DNA from: UBA8199 sp035358715
GTDB taxonomy: Bacteria; Verrucomicrobiota; Verrucomicrobiia; Limisphaerales; UBA8199
NCBI GenBank assembly: GCA_035358715.1
Contig: DAOPPX010000003.1
Span: 17,886-81,885 of the forward strand
DNA length: 64,000 bases
Direction: 5' to 3'
In this document: positions 52,576 to 62,169 of the stretch, in pieces
Numbering within the stretch: the first letter of the stretch is position 1
How the letters are laid out: each line of letters begins with the position of its first letter
The notes under the pieces: model-generated
What the model was told of the DNA's origin: nothing
Seen by the model: only the letters and a program-made list of their open reading frames with translations
Databases searched by the model: none
Position numbers and translations under genes: made by a program

Positions 52576-54138
52576 TCACCGGCTCGCGCTCAGCACCTCT
52601 ACGGGACCGAGGTTGTGACGGATCGTCAGCACGCCGGCGGGTGCGTCAAACCACCACCCGACCTGGCCCTCGGCAGGCGCGGCCTTCAGTAGCTGAAGAT
52701 CATGCGCGCCCGCGCGCACGGCCTTCGGCACGAAGCTCAGCTTGAGAACCGCGCGCGATGCTGCAATGGTCTCGAACCTCACCTGTCCTGCCGAGTAGCG
52801 GACATTCTGCGGGCAAACGCTGCTGCCCAGGAGGTGATCCTGCCGGTTGGGCGCCAACTCCGGCAGGGAGGACATCGCCTCAAGCACATGGCACACCGTA
52901 TAGAGATGCTGAGAATACCAATCTGGCCGGTTGGCTTTGCCCTTCTTCGGGTTCACGGAATGGAAGAAGGTGCGGAAGAGGCCGGCGGGCGACTGCATGT
53001 AGGTGAGCGCATTGATCCCTGACAATGCGCGCCGCTTCACCTGCTCATCGCGGGTAATTGAGTATAGGTTGGCCAGGGCCAGGCAGTAGCGCGCGGTGTG
53101 CCCCGGCATGATGTGATCGAACCCCGCCTGCTCGGCAACAGCCGGCGCGGGTGCCGCGGCATGGCCATCGGTGTGCACCAACCGTTCCTCCATCCGGCTG
53201 AGGATGCGGCGGCCCATTTCGATATACTTCGGTTGGTCTGTGGCCTGGCGGAAAAGGTAGGCGGCCGTGAAGGACATCGGCTCGGCGGAGAGGTAGCCTT
53301 CTTCCTTGAGGCGAATGTCCTCGTGGTAAGTGCCCCACAGGTTCTTCTCGACGTTCCGTTGAAGCATGAGCTTGAGGGCGCGGTCATGGGCGCGGCGATA
53401 GGCCGGCTGGTCGTCGTGGCGACGCATCGTCTCGAAGAACTCCACCATGAAGACCGGCGCCCCGCCGAAATCCTGCCGGACGCTGCCGTCCTCCGGCAAA
53501 ACTCGGAAGGGCCAGCTCCCGTCTTTGCGCTGCTGGCGGACGAGGGTTTCGGCGATCGCCCGCGCGCCGTCGAGGTATTTCTTCTGCGAATCAGCTTCGT
53601 AAAGGGCGAGATAGGCGCTGCCGATGAATGCCGCTTTGTCCGGCTCAATGCTGTCTTCATCCCTCGATCCGCCGGGCCGCCCGTTGGAGAAGGTGGAGTA
53701 GGGCAGGTTGCCGTATGCCGCCCCGGACGGGGTTGAGTGCCCCAGATTCCAGTCGGCCAGGTCGCGGGCGCGGAGCAGCCATTCCCGCTCTCCGGTGTAG
53801 GCGTAATAGCGCAGGAAGGTAAACATGAAGTAGGCATGCTGGCGCGCCGGAAAGGACAATGCGCGCTGCGAACGCGAACCATCCGGATTCACAAAGGCGC
53901 TGGTGAAATAGCCGGCCAACTCGCCGTTTGATTGGCCGGGCACATAACCGCCATCCGCCTTCTTAAGAAACTGCATGGCTTCGGTGATTGCCGCCGCCAC
54001 CGGCCGACGCGGCAGGACAACACCGTTGGCCACGGGCACTCCACTGGCTTTTGCCGGCTCCGCTGCCCCGAGCGGACCGGCTGCCGGCAGATGTAGCAGC
54101 CCAACGACAAAGAGGATGTGCAACTGCTGGCTATTCAT
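52576..54138 (-). CDS. Secreted alpha/alpha-toroid protein
   Basis: 520 aa from ATG 54138 (MNSQQLHILFVVGLLHLPAA), which gives a clean signal peptide; the same frame is open further upstream but would overlap mtnP. The body is a helical (alpha/alpha)-toroid typical of six-hairpin glycosidases or polysaccharide lyases (YFTSAFVNPDGSRSQRALSF; GTYHEDIRLKEEGYLSAEP; GFDHIMPGHTARYCLALANL). The C-terminal ~90 residues are beta-rich. Substrate unknown, perhaps uronic polysaccharide. Divergent from mtnP, 109 bp apart. Confidence 0.7.
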   Translation of the reverse strand: MNSQQLHILFVVGLLHLPAAGPLGAAEPAKASGVPVANGVVLPRRPVAAAITEAMQFLKKADGGYVPGQSNGELAGYFTSAFVNPDGSRSQRALSFPARQHAYFMFTFLRYYAYTGEREWLLRARDLADWNLGHSTPSGAAYGNLPYSTFSNGRPGGSRDEDSIEPDKAAFIGSAYLALYEADSQKKYLDGARAIAETLVRQQRKDGSWPFRVLPEDGSVRQDFGGAPVFMVEFFETMRRHDDQPAYRRAHDRALKLMLQRNVEKNLWGTYHEDIRLKEEGYLSAEPMSFTAAYLFRQATDQPKYIEMGRRILSRMEERLVHTDGHAAAPAPAVAEQAGFDHIMPGHTARYCLALANLYSITRDEQVKRRALSGINALTYMQSPAGLFRTFFHSVNPKKGKANRPDWYSQHLYTVCHVLEAMSSLPELAPNRQDHLLGSSVCPQNVRYSAGQVRFETIAASRAVLKLSFVPKAVRAGAHDLQLLKAAPAEGQVGWWFDAPAGVLTIRHNLGPVEVLSASR

Positions 54139-54247
54139 GCGGGGCAGGGTATTGTCGGCCGGGTCTGGTTCAAGACTGAAGAGCCTGCGCAGCGGGGCAG
54201 CTTTTCGCAGTTTCCAACTGCCTCCCGCACCGTTATAAATCATCCGC

Positions 54248-55111
54248 ATGTCTCAATATCGCGTTGGCATCATTGGCGGCAGCGGGCTGTATCACATCGA
54301 AGGCTTTACCCGCCAGAAATGGGTCAGGGTCAAGACGCCCTTCGGCCCGCCTTCGGATGATTTTCTCACGGGCCAACTGGCCGGGCGGGAGGTGGTTTTT
54401 CTGCCCCGGCATGGGCGGGGCCACCGGATTCTGCCCAGCGAGTTGAATCACCGCGCCAACTTCTGGGCCTTGAAGAAGCTGGGCGTGGCCTGGGCCATCA
54501 GTGTGAGTGCCGTGGGTTCCCTCCAGACCCGATACCGGCCCTGCGACATCGTGCTGCCGGACCAATTCCTCGACCGCACCAAACAAACCTCGGCGCATAG
54601 CTTCTTTGGCCGTGGCATTGTCGGGCATATCGCCTTCGCGCACCCCATTTGCGAGGAACTGCGGCAGCTTCTGCTGAAAGCCGCGCGGGCGCTCAAGGCG
54701 CGCGTCCACGACGGCGGCACTTACGTCAACATGGAAGGGCCGGCTTTCAGCACGCGCGCCGAGTCGTTCACCAACCGCAAGCTCGGCTACGACGTCATCG
54801 GCATGACCAACCTTGGGGAGGCCAAATGCGCGCGGGAAGCCGAGATTGCCTACGCCACGATGGCAATGATCACCGATTACGACTGCTGGAAGGAGGACGA
54901 GGCACACGTCACCGTGGAGATGGTGATCGCCAACCTCAAGAAGAACGCCGCGATGGCCAAGGCGATCGTCGCCAAGGCGCTGCCGCGGATTCCCACCGAG
55001 CCTGACTGGCCCTGCCACGACGCGCTCAGGAACGCCATAATGACCGACCGGAAATGCTGGCCCGCCAGAACCATTCGCGAGCTGGGGCCGATCTTGCGCA
55101 AGTATCTTTGA
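54248..55111 (+). CDS. mtnP: S-methyl-5'-thioadenosine phosphorylase
   Basis: 287 aa. Trimeric PNP-type fold. Motifs: IIGGSGLYHIEGF (phosphate site), FLPRHGRGHRILPSELNHRA, SAVGSLQTRY and NMEGPAFSTRAES with MTNLGEAKCAREAEI. Converts methylthioadenosine plus phosphate to adenine and methylthioribose-1-phosphate, first step of methionine salvage. Complements metH in the same window. Confidence 0.95.
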   Translation: MSQYRVGIIGGSGLYHIEGFTRQKWVRVKTPFGPPSDDFLTGQLAGREVVFLPRHGRGHRILPSELNHRANFWALKKLGVAWAISVSAVGSLQTRYRPCDIVLPDQFLDRTKQTSAHSFFGRGIVGHIAFAHPICEELRQLLLKAARALKARVHDGGTYVNMEGPAFSTRAESFTNRKLGYDVIGMTNLGEAKCAREAEIAYATMAMITDYDCWKEDEAHVTVEMVIANLKKNAAMAKAIVAKALPRIPTEPDWPCHDALRNAIMTDRKCWPARTIRELGPILRKYL

Positions 55112-55216
55112 CTGAACGGCGGCGCGGCGGAGTGGCGCGCTGCCGCCCACTCGCAGTGCGCGGCGGATGCGGCGGCAGCTTGACCGGTCCGGGCCAGGCG
55201 TTAATATCACAGCGTT

Positions 55217-55600
55217 ATGCCAAAGAAGACTGTCATCAAGCCTGCCAAGTCCGCTCCCGCGGTCGGGCCTTACAACCACGCTGTGCGCGTCGGCGACCTG
55301 CTGTTCTGCGCCGGCCAAATCCCCATTGATCCAGCCACCGGCAATCTCGTTTCCGGCGGCATCCAGGCCCAGACCGACCGCGTCCTGCAGAACGTCAAAG
55401 CCATTCTCGACGATCAGGGGTTGAGCTTCGCCCATGTCGTCAAGAGCACCGTCTTCCTGACGAACCTGGCGGACTTTGCCGGGATGAACGAGGTCTATGC
55501 CAAATCCTTCACGGCGGATTTTCCGGCGCGCTCGACCATCCAGGTGGCCGCGCTCCCCAAAGGCGCCAGTGTGGAGATCGAGGTCGTTGCCCATTACTGA
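55217..55600 (+). CDS. ridA: RidA-family enamine/imine deaminase
   Basis: 127 aa, standard length. Typical RidA features: SAPAVGPYNHAVRVGDLLF, AGQIPIDPATGNLVSGG, QTDRVLQNVKAILDDQGLS, and the catalytic Arg in FPARSTIQVAALPKGASVEIE. Hydrolyses reactive 2-aminoacrylate and related imines. Probably co-transcribed with mtnP upstream. Confidence 0.94.
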   Translation: MPKKTVIKPAKSAPAVGPYNHAVRVGDLLFCAGQIPIDPATGNLVSGGIQAQTDRVLQNVKAILDDQGLSFAHVVKSTVFLTNLADFAGMNEVYAKSFTADFPARSTIQVAALPKGASVEIEVVAHY

Positions 55601-55635
55601 GCCGGCGGCTGACCATCGGCGATCACAGACACCAC

Positions 55636-56997
55636 ATGTCCACTGAAGTTGCCCTGCTGATCGGCGCGGCCGGCGGAATTCTAGTCGGCTTTGCGCTCGG
55701 CTGGTTGTATCGCCGGGGCCAAGGCAGCGCCGCGGATGACCGGCTGGCGAACGAACTGCGGCAACAGTTGGCGCAGCGCGAGGGGGACTTGGCCAAAGTG
55801 CGGGAGCAGTTGACCCGCACCAGTGAGACAGCCGCCGAGGCGAAGGCGAAACAGGAAGCCGGGGAGAGCCTGCTTAAGGACCAGCGCATGCTATACGAGC
55901 GCGCGATGGCTGAAGCCAGGGCAGCGCAAGAGAAGGCACTGGCGGATTTGCGCGAGGCATTCCAGGCGTTGAGCGCGGAGGCGTTAAAGCGGACCGCGCC
56001 GGAATTCCTGCGCCTGGCGGAGCAGAGCTTCGGCAAGTTCCAGGAGACGGCCAAGGGCGATTTGGCCCAGCGACAGGAGGCAATCAAGACGCTGGTCGAG
56101 CCGCTCAAGCAGCAATTGGGTACTTACCAGCAGCGGCTGCAGCAGGCTGAGGCAACGCAAGCCGGCACGCTGGGAGAGGTCAAAAGGCAGCTCGAAGCGC
56201 TGGCGCAGCAAAGTCACGCGCTGGCGCAAGAGACACAGCAGTTCCGCGCGGTGCTGCAGTCCGGCCCGGCGCGCGGGCGCTGGGGCGAGGAGACGTTGCG
56301 GCGAGTAGTCGAGTCTGCGGGCATGAGCGCGCATTGCGATTTCAGCGAACAAACCAAGGAAGGCGAGTCCAAGCCAGACCTGGTGGTGCGGTTGCCCGGC
56401 GAACGGCTGATCATCGTGGATGCGAAGGTGCCAGACCTCGATTTCCTCAGCGCGCTGGAAGGCGCCGACGCCACACGGCGTGCGGAGTCACTGGCCGCGC
56501 ACGCGGCGAAGCTCAAGGCGACCATCAAGGCGCTGGCGGAGCGGGATTACCCAAGCCAGTTTCCCAACGCGCTGGATTACGTGGTGCTGTTCCTGCCGGC
56601 GGAGTCGCTCTTCAGCGCCGCGCTGGAAGGGGACCGGGAACTGATCGTGTGGGCGGCCCAGAAACGCATCCTGCTGACGACCCCGGCGTCTCTGATCGCT
56701 CTGCTGCGGTCGGTGAGCGTAAGCTGGCAGCAGCACGCGCAGACGGTCAACGCGCAGAAGATCGCCGAGGCGGCGCAGGAGCTCTACGCGCGCGTGGTGA
56801 AGTTCACCGAGCACTTCGAGAAGATCCGGGCGGGGCTGGGGCGCGCCAACGACGCTTTCAACGAAGCGGCAGCCAGTTTCCAGACGCGCGTGCGTCCCGC
56901 CGGCGAACGCTTGGCCGAGCTCGGAGGAGGGACCCCGGGCAAGGAACTGGCCGATGTGCAGCCGCTGGACTCCGCCCTGCACTCGCCGGCGGGATAA
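55636..56997 (+). CDS. rmuC: DNA recombination protein RmuC
   Basis: 453 aa. N-terminal membrane segment (VALLIGAAGGILVGFALGWL), then a long coiled coil (about 30-210), then the RmuC nuclease-like domain: GRWGEETLRRVVESAGM, PDLVVRLPGERLIIVDAKVP and YVVLFLPAESLF. Suppresses inverted-repeat rearrangements, perhaps relevant in a genome rich in palindromes. Starts 35 bp after ridA. Confidence 0.93.
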   Translation: MSTEVALLIGAAGGILVGFALGWLYRRGQGSAADDRLANELRQQLAQREGDLAKVREQLTRTSETAAEAKAKQEAGESLLKDQRMLYERAMAEARAAQEKALADLREAFQALSAEALKRTAPEFLRLAEQSFGKFQETAKGDLAQRQEAIKTLVEPLKQQLGTYQQRLQQAEATQAGTLGEVKRQLEALAQQSHALAQETQQFRAVLQSGPARGRWGEETLRRVVESAGMSAHCDFSEQTKEGESKPDLVVRLPGERLIIVDAKVPDLDFLSALEGADATRRAESLAAHAAKLKATIKALAERDYPSQFPNALDYVVLFLPAESLFSAALEGDRELIVWAAQKRILLTTPASLIALLRSVSVSWQQHAQTVNAQKIAEAAQELYARVVKFTEHFEKIRAGLGRANDAFNEAAASFQTRVRPAGERLAELGGGTPGKELADVQPLDSALHSPAG

Positions 56998-57140
56998 GCG
57001 CCCGGTGCGTTCCGAATTCCCGAGCGGCGGTTCGGGCGCTCGTCAATCCACCCAGGGTCTGAGCCGGCCCCGCGGCCCGCGCGCGCCTCCCGGCCCGCTT
57101 TTGGCTTGGCAACTGGACCTCTTGTCCTACCCTTGGTTTC

Positions 57141-57956
57141 GTGATTCATCCAACCGCGATTATTCATCCCCACGCAAAGCTGGATGGGACTGTGCAAGTG
57201 GGACCCTTTGCGGTCATTGATGAGGCCGTGGAAATCGGCCCGCATTGCGTTGTCGGCTCCCATGTCTATCTGACGGGGGTGACCTTTATCGGTGCGCATA
57301 ACCGTTTCTACGCCGGCTGCGTGATCGGGGAGGCGCCGCAGGACCTGAAATACAACGGCGAGCCCACCGTCGTGCGGATTGGCGACCACAACGTGTTCCG
57401 CGAGCACGTGACTGTGCACCGGTCCAACCATGCACCGGAGGAGACGGTGATTGGCTCCCGGGGCTTCTATATGGCCAATTGCCACGTCGCGCACAACTGC
57501 CGCCTGGGCGATTCCGTCATCCTCGCCAACGGCGTGCTGCTGGGCGGCCACGCGAGCGTGGACGACCGCGCGTTCCTGTCGGGCAATTGCCTCGTCCACC
57601 AGTTTGTGCGCGTTGGCACGCTGGCCATGATGCAGGGCGGGGCGGCCCTCAGCAAAGACCTGCCGCCTTACACCGTGGCGCGCGGCGTAAACCAAATCTG
57701 CGGCCTGAACACCGTCGGCCTGCGGCGGGCCGGTTTGAGCCCGGCTGAGCGGCTGGAGCTTAGACAGCTTTACCACACCTTGTTCCGACAAGGGCGCAAC
57801 CTGCCCGACGCGGTGGCTGAGGCGCGGAAGGAGTTCTCGAGCGCGCCCGCCAGAACAATGCTGGACTTCCTGGCGGCAGGCAGGCGCGGGGTCTGCCGCG
57901 AGGTGGGGGGGCGGAGGGGGGATTTGAGCTTTGACGAAGCTCCGGCAAGCGACTAG
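57141..57956 (+). CDS. lpxA: UDP-N-acetylglucosamine O-acyltransferase
   Basis: 271 aa from GTG 57141 (MIHPTAIIHPHAKLDGTV). Left-handed beta-helix hexapeptide repeats to about residue 190, with the catalytic His in ANCHVAHNCRLGD and NGVLLGGHASVDD. The C-terminal helical part is present. Transfers 3-hydroxyacyl from ACP to UDP-GlcNAc, first step of lipid A synthesis, cytoplasmic. Its last ~20 residues (GRRGDLSFDEAP) are an unusual tail. Other lpx genes are not in the window. Confidence 0.94.
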   Translation: MIHPTAIIHPHAKLDGTVQVGPFAVIDEAVEIGPHCVVGSHVYLTGVTFIGAHNRFYAGCVIGEAPQDLKYNGEPTVVRIGDHNVFREHVTVHRSNHAPEETVIGSRGFYMANCHVAHNCRLGDSVILANGVLLGGHASVDDRAFLSGNCLVHQFVRVGTLAMMQGGAALSKDLPPYTVARGVNQICGLNTVGLRRAGLSPAERLELRQLYHTLFRQGRNLPDAVAEARKEFSSAPARTMLDFLAAGRRGVCREVGGRRGDLSFDEAPASD

Positions 57957-57969
57957 GTTCTTGTTATTG

Positions 57970-59043
57970 ATGAGCAATAGGCTTTCGCGTGTTCGGTTTT
58001 GGGTTGGGGCTGCGGCGTTGGTCATGGGCGTCTGGCTGGCCTGCAGCGCGCAAGCGGCTGGCCGCCAGCGGGGCCGGGCCATTCAATTCACGCCCTCCAA
58101 GAGCGACGAGGTTCTGACCAACCTGCACCAGCTAAGGAACAAGAAGGACAGCCTGAAGCGGTTGGAGGAGGACCTCAACGCGCCGCTGCAGAACTTCACG
58201 CCCCGGAGCTCCCTCGAAGGCGTTGTTGCCCCGCCGCCTCGTTCTGCAGCCCCGTCAGCAGTCCAGAGCAAGCGGGCGAAGGAACTGCTGGAGCGCCGCA
58301 AGAACTGGGTCTTTATGACTCCGGACGAACTTCTCGGTGGCCCCACCGTGGAGCAAATCCTCCAGGCTCCCGATTACGGCGCGGACGGCCGGCTAGAGAA
58401 GGATTTGCCGGCCATGGAAAGCTACTACGAGCGCCTGCTTCCCAAGCGCCCGGCCAAGAACATCATGGGCCAGGCGCAAACGGACGAGCTGTTCAGCCTG
58501 CCCAATAGGCCCAACTCACTCGAGGCACCTGCAAACGATGACTCAGACCTTCCCGCCGGGATCCGAGAGAGCGCGGACGCGCTCCAGAACGCCTTCCGGT
58601 CGGATGACAACAGCTCTCCGTATTTTCGGAGCGCAACGGCCACCGATTTCTCCGATCCCTTTAGGCTCGGCGGCAGAGCGGCGCCCACCGAGCAGATGTT
58701 GGAGCACAAGAAACGCATGGACGAGTATCGGGCCCTGGTGGACTCAAGTTGGCGCTCACCAGCAGGAGCGAACTCAGGCTTTTCGGCGCTCAGTCCTGGC
58801 GGCGCGGCACTTTCCACCGCAAGTCCCGCCAACAAGCTGCCTGGAGTTTCCACCCCGGAGTCACCGCGCGGGTTGGAAGCGCAGTTGAACATTCGTGAGC
58901 CTCTGCTTGGTCCGCCCGGGCTGCCCGATGTGAATGCGAAAGCTCTCGGCCAATCCAGGCCAACGCCAGTTGTGCCCAAGGTCCGGCAAACGAAAGTGGC
59001 GACCACCCAACCCGCGTATTTCGCGCCCAAGCGAGCTTTCTAG
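57970..59043 (+). CDS. Exported protein of unknown function
   Basis: 357 aa from ATG 57970 (MSNRLSRVRFWVGAAALVMG), giving a proper signal peptide; the TTG upstream at 57931 overlaps lpxA. The mature chain is Pro/Ser/Ala-rich, low in secondary structure, with a recurring type of motif such as KSDEVLTNLHQLRNKKDSLK and LLERRKNWVFMTPDELLGG. I know similar proteins only as Verrucomicrobial hypotheticals. No catalytic residues visible. Confidence 0.65.
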   Translation: MSNRLSRVRFWVGAAALVMGVWLACSAQAAGRQRGRAIQFTPSKSDEVLTNLHQLRNKKDSLKRLEEDLNAPLQNFTPRSSLEGVVAPPPRSAAPSAVQSKRAKELLERRKNWVFMTPDELLGGPTVEQILQAPDYGADGRLEKDLPAMESYYERLLPKRPAKNIMGQAQTDELFSLPNRPNSLEAPANDDSDLPAGIRESADALQNAFRSDDNSSPYFRSATATDFSDPFRLGGRAAPTEQMLEHKKRMDEYRALVDSSWRSPAGANSGFSALSPGGAALSTASPANKLPGVSTPESPRGLEAQLNIREPLLGPPGLPDVNAKALGQSRPTPVVPKVRQTKVATTQPAYFAPKRAF

Positions 59044-59227
59044 CCGAATCTCCCGGTTCTGAAACCAGGCCGCAAGGTAATTCCAACACAGCCTGAGGAC
59101 CGTTGCCCCGCAACCGGGGCGCAACCGGCCTGCACTTCCAAAGCCCGTTGGCTTCCGCCAGCAGTCCGATTGGCCTGCCGCGCGCAACTTGTGCCCGTGC
59201 ATCGCTCAGGCGTCGAGCAATGGCCGG

Positions 59228-60967
59228 TCAATGGGCGGAGGTCAGCACGAGCACCTGTTCCAGGGTGGAAATACCCTCCCGGGCCCGATCCAGCGCCACC
59301 ATTCGGAGCGTGCGCATGCCCTGGCCAATGGCGATCTTGCCCATTTCGCGTGTGTTGGCGCGGGCGATGATGAGCTTGCGGATCTCGTCGGTGATAGTCA
59401 TGGCTTCAATAATGGCCATGCGGCCGGAATAGCCGGAATCCTTGCACCGGTCACACCCCCGCCCTCGATACAGCGTGACACCATCGAAGATGCTCGGGTC
59501 AATGTTCAGGTCCTGGAACATCTTGGTCGGATAGGTCACAGGCTCTTTGCAGTGCGAGCAGATGCGGCGCATCAGGCGCTGCGCGCACGCGAGGATGACG
59601 GACGAGGAAATCAGGAACGGCGCGATGCCCATGTCGTCCAGGCGCGCAATGGCCCCAGGCGCGTCATTACAGTGCATCGTGCTCAGGACCTGGTGGCCAG
59701 TCAGCGCCGCCTCGATGGCGATTTCAGCGGTCTCCGTATCCCGGATTTCCCCGATCATGATTATGTCGGGGTCCTGGCGAAGAATCGAACGGAGCGCGTT
59801 GGCAAAGCTCAGTCCGATCTCTTTCTTGGTCGGCACCTGGTTGATGCCCGGAATCTGGAACTCGACCGGGTCCTCGACGGTCACGATGTTATAGACCGGG
59901 TTGTTCAACTCGTTGAGGGCCGAATAGAGTGTCGTGGTCTTGCCCGAACCCGTCGGACCGGTGACCAGAATCAATCCGTGCGGGGCATCTACCGCGGCTT
60001 TGACCTGCTGAAACGTGTCAGGATCGAGCCCGAGCTTGTCAATGCTCGCGGAGAGATTCGACTTGTCCAGGAGGCGCAGCACCACCTTTTCACCATGCAC
60101 CGTGGGCATGATCGAAACCCGGAGGTCGTAGTCCTTCCCCCCCACGCGGATGCGCATGCGCCCGTCCTGCGGCAGGCGCCGCTCCGCAATGTCCAGGCTG
60201 CTCATGATCTTGAAGCGCGAGACCAAAGCCAGTTGCATCTGTTTGGGCGGCGCCGTCGCGTCCATCAAAACGCCATCAATGCGGTAGCGCAGCCGCAGCG
60301 TCTTATCGAATGGCTCGATATGCACGTCGCTGGCGCGGTCCTTGACCGCCTGAACCAGGATGAGGTTGGCGAGCTTGATGACCGGTGCCTCTTCGCTGGA
60401 AGCAGCCAGTTGGTCCAGGTTGACCTCTTCGACCGCCACCTTGGACACCTCAATACTGTCCGCTTCCTCGTCGGCATCAACCTTCTTTTGCGCATCCTGG
60501 ATGATGTCCTCCATGCTGCCGCTCTTGGACGCGTCAATCTGGTTCAGCTTGTCCAGGATGGCCTTCTCCGGGGCGATCAGCGGCGCCACCTCCAGCCTAG
60601 TGATGCGCCGCACATCGTCAATGGCTAGGACATTCAGCGGGTCGGCCATCGCCAGAAACAGCTTGTTCTCCAGCCGCGACACGGGAACGACCTTATGGTT
60701 GTGGGCCATTTCCCGCGGGACCAGGTCCGCCACTTCGAGAGGGATGCTGAGGCGCCCCAGGTTAACGGGCGGAGTGTTCAGCACGCGCCCCATCGAAACC
60801 GCCATGTCCGACTCGGTCACGTATGCCTTGTCAAGGACAAGCTTGAGCAGGCGGGTGCCTTCCTTCCTCTGCTGCTCGAGTAATTCCTCGACCTGCTTCT
60901 CCGTGAGCAGGCTGTCTTCTACCAGGGCGTCAGCGATGCGCTCGCCAAATGTCTTAACCGGAGGCAT
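59228..60967 (-). CDS. PilB/GspE-type secretion ATPase
   Basis: 579 aa. N-terminal MshEN/GspE_N domain (about 1-150; RLLKLVLDKAYVTESDMAVS), then the hexameric ATPase core: Walker A GPTGSGKTTTLYSALNEL, Walker B PDIIMIGEIRD, His box TGHQVLSTMHCNDA, and the tetra-Cys zinc motif (CSHCKEP..CDRCKDSGYSGR). Drives pilus or type II pseudopilus assembly; it may serve the prepilin at 46277. Preceded by a small MshEN-like gene 4 bp upstream. Confidence 0.94.
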   Translation of the reverse strand: MPPVKTFGERIADALVEDSLLTEKQVEELLEQQRKEGTRLLKLVLDKAYVTESDMAVSMGRVLNTPPVNLGRLSIPLEVADLVPREMAHNHKVVPVSRLENKLFLAMADPLNVLAIDDVRRITRLEVAPLIAPEKAILDKLNQIDASKSGSMEDIIQDAQKKVDADEEADSIEVSKVAVEEVNLDQLAASSEEAPVIKLANLILVQAVKDRASDVHIEPFDKTLRLRYRIDGVLMDATAPPKQMQLALVSRFKIMSSLDIAERRLPQDGRMRIRVGGKDYDLRVSIMPTVHGEKVVLRLLDKSNLSASIDKLGLDPDTFQQVKAAVDAPHGLILVTGPTGSGKTTTLYSALNELNNPVYNIVTVEDPVEFQIPGINQVPTKKEIGLSFANALRSILRQDPDIIMIGEIRDTETAEIAIEAALTGHQVLSTMHCNDAPGAIARLDDMGIAPFLISSSVILACAQRLMRRICSHCKEPVTYPTKMFQDLNIDPSIFDGVTLYRGRGCDRCKDSGYSGRMAIIEAMTITDEIRKLIIARANTREMGKIAIGQGMRTLRMVALDRAREGISTLEQVLVLTSAH

Positions 60968-60971
60968 GATA

Positions 60972-61829
60972 TTAGTGGAAGGCTCGGCGGAGGTTGGCGA
61001 CCAATTCAGCCGGCGGCACCAAGTACCACAACAGCCGACTGTGGGCGACCGCGGCCAGCTCCTTGCCCGCTTGGTGGTTAAACGGATTCGCGGTGGCGAC
61101 CAGCACCGACTTGCTCATTCGGTCAAAGGGCAGCACGCACCATCGGCGGCACGTTTCTGCCGGGAACTTGCGCGCCATGTCCATGTCCACGTCGTAGCTG
61201 TTGAGCGGGATGAAGGCGCAGCGCGACTTGTCGCTTAAGACCTTCAGCGACTTGTCCATCGGCAAAATGCCCTTGTCCGCCAGGACCTGGATAAACGGCT
61301 CGATGACACTGTCCGGATGGGCGCGGGGATCCACTGCCGGCCAGCACGGCTCAAAATCCGACTGCGTAATGATCTTGCTCTCCACAAACAGCTTATACAT
61401 CGCGTCCCGTCCGTCCTGGACATCTGCAGGGACCACCTTGCCAGCGGCCTTGGCGGTCTGTTTCAACGCCCCGGAAAACGCCGGAGCGGCGAGCGCGCCA
61501 TTGGTTGGCGCTGGCGTTTCAACAGGAAAGCTGTTCGCCTGATTTTCAATCTGCTGCAAGGCCTCCTTGACCTCGGCATCGTCCGGGCAGCGCCCCAGGA
61601 TGGTTTCGTACTCGAGGATGGCAGAAGAAAGCTGGCCCATTTGCACATAGGCCTGGGCAATGCGCTTGGACGTGTTGATGGCGTCCTTCTCCTGGTTGAG
61701 CTTCGAGTACGCCTCCTTGAGGATCTCCAGCGACTGATAGTCGTGCGGCTGAGATTGAGTAATAACCTCGAACATCTCAATCGTCTGCGCCAACTGGGCT
61801 TGTTCACTCGGACTTAAAGTGGTAGCCAT
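60972..61829 (-). CDS. TPR plus MshEN/GspE_N domain protein
   Basis: 285 aa. Residues ~1-105 are TPR-like helices (MFEVITQSQPHDYQSLEILK, SSAILEYETILGRCPDDAEV). Residues ~145-285 look like a GspE N-terminal (MshEN) domain: GILPMDKSLKVLSDKSRC, FIPLNSYDVDMDMARKFPAE shown in part, LPFDRMSKSVLVATANPF. No ATPase core. Its stop is 4 bp before the ATPase start, so the two surely act together, possibly as c-di-GMP sensor or adaptor. Confidence 0.78.
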   Translation of the reverse strand: MATTLSPSEQAQLAQTIEMFEVITQSQPHDYQSLEILKEAYSKLNQEKDAINTSKRIAQAYVQMGQLSSAILEYETILGRCPDDAEVKEALQQIENQANSFPVETPAPTNGALAAPAFSGALKQTAKAAGKVVPADVQDGRDAMYKLFVESKIITQSDFEPCWPAVDPRAHPDSVIEPFIQVLADKGILPMDKSLKVLSDKSRCAFIPLNSYDVDMDMARKFPAETCRRWCVLPFDRMSKSVLVATANPFNHQAGKELAAVAHSRLLWYLVPPAELVANLRRAFH

Positions 61830-62169
61830 GCGAATTGTGCTTTTGCCCGTTAAGGCATTCCGACCGCCTAATCATTTCAGCAGGCGGACCGCTTGGTTGA
61901 AGCAAACTTGCGGCCAGTTTGGAACCGCGGCAACATTAAGGCAGAATTTTCCCGCACGGCGGGGGATTCGCTCTAATCGCCAGACACTTGTGTCCTATTT
62001 TGGCACGGGGCATCGCCGAAATCCGGACGGGAGCGAGTGACGCGCCTTGCCGACGGGCCCGGTTCTCGAACCATTTGGACAACCCGTCCTGAAGTTGTGC
62101 GGCCCGCTAACCGCCGCGCTTAATCCGCTTTCGCCGGCTCAATCAATCTGGCACAGTGGCCCGCAACGC
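61830..62169. other. Intergenic region
   Basis: 340 bp between divergent genes. Promoters for both must lie here. In-frame extension upstream of ATG 62170 is possible but shows no homology. No repeats or RNA genes noticed. Confidence 0.6.
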
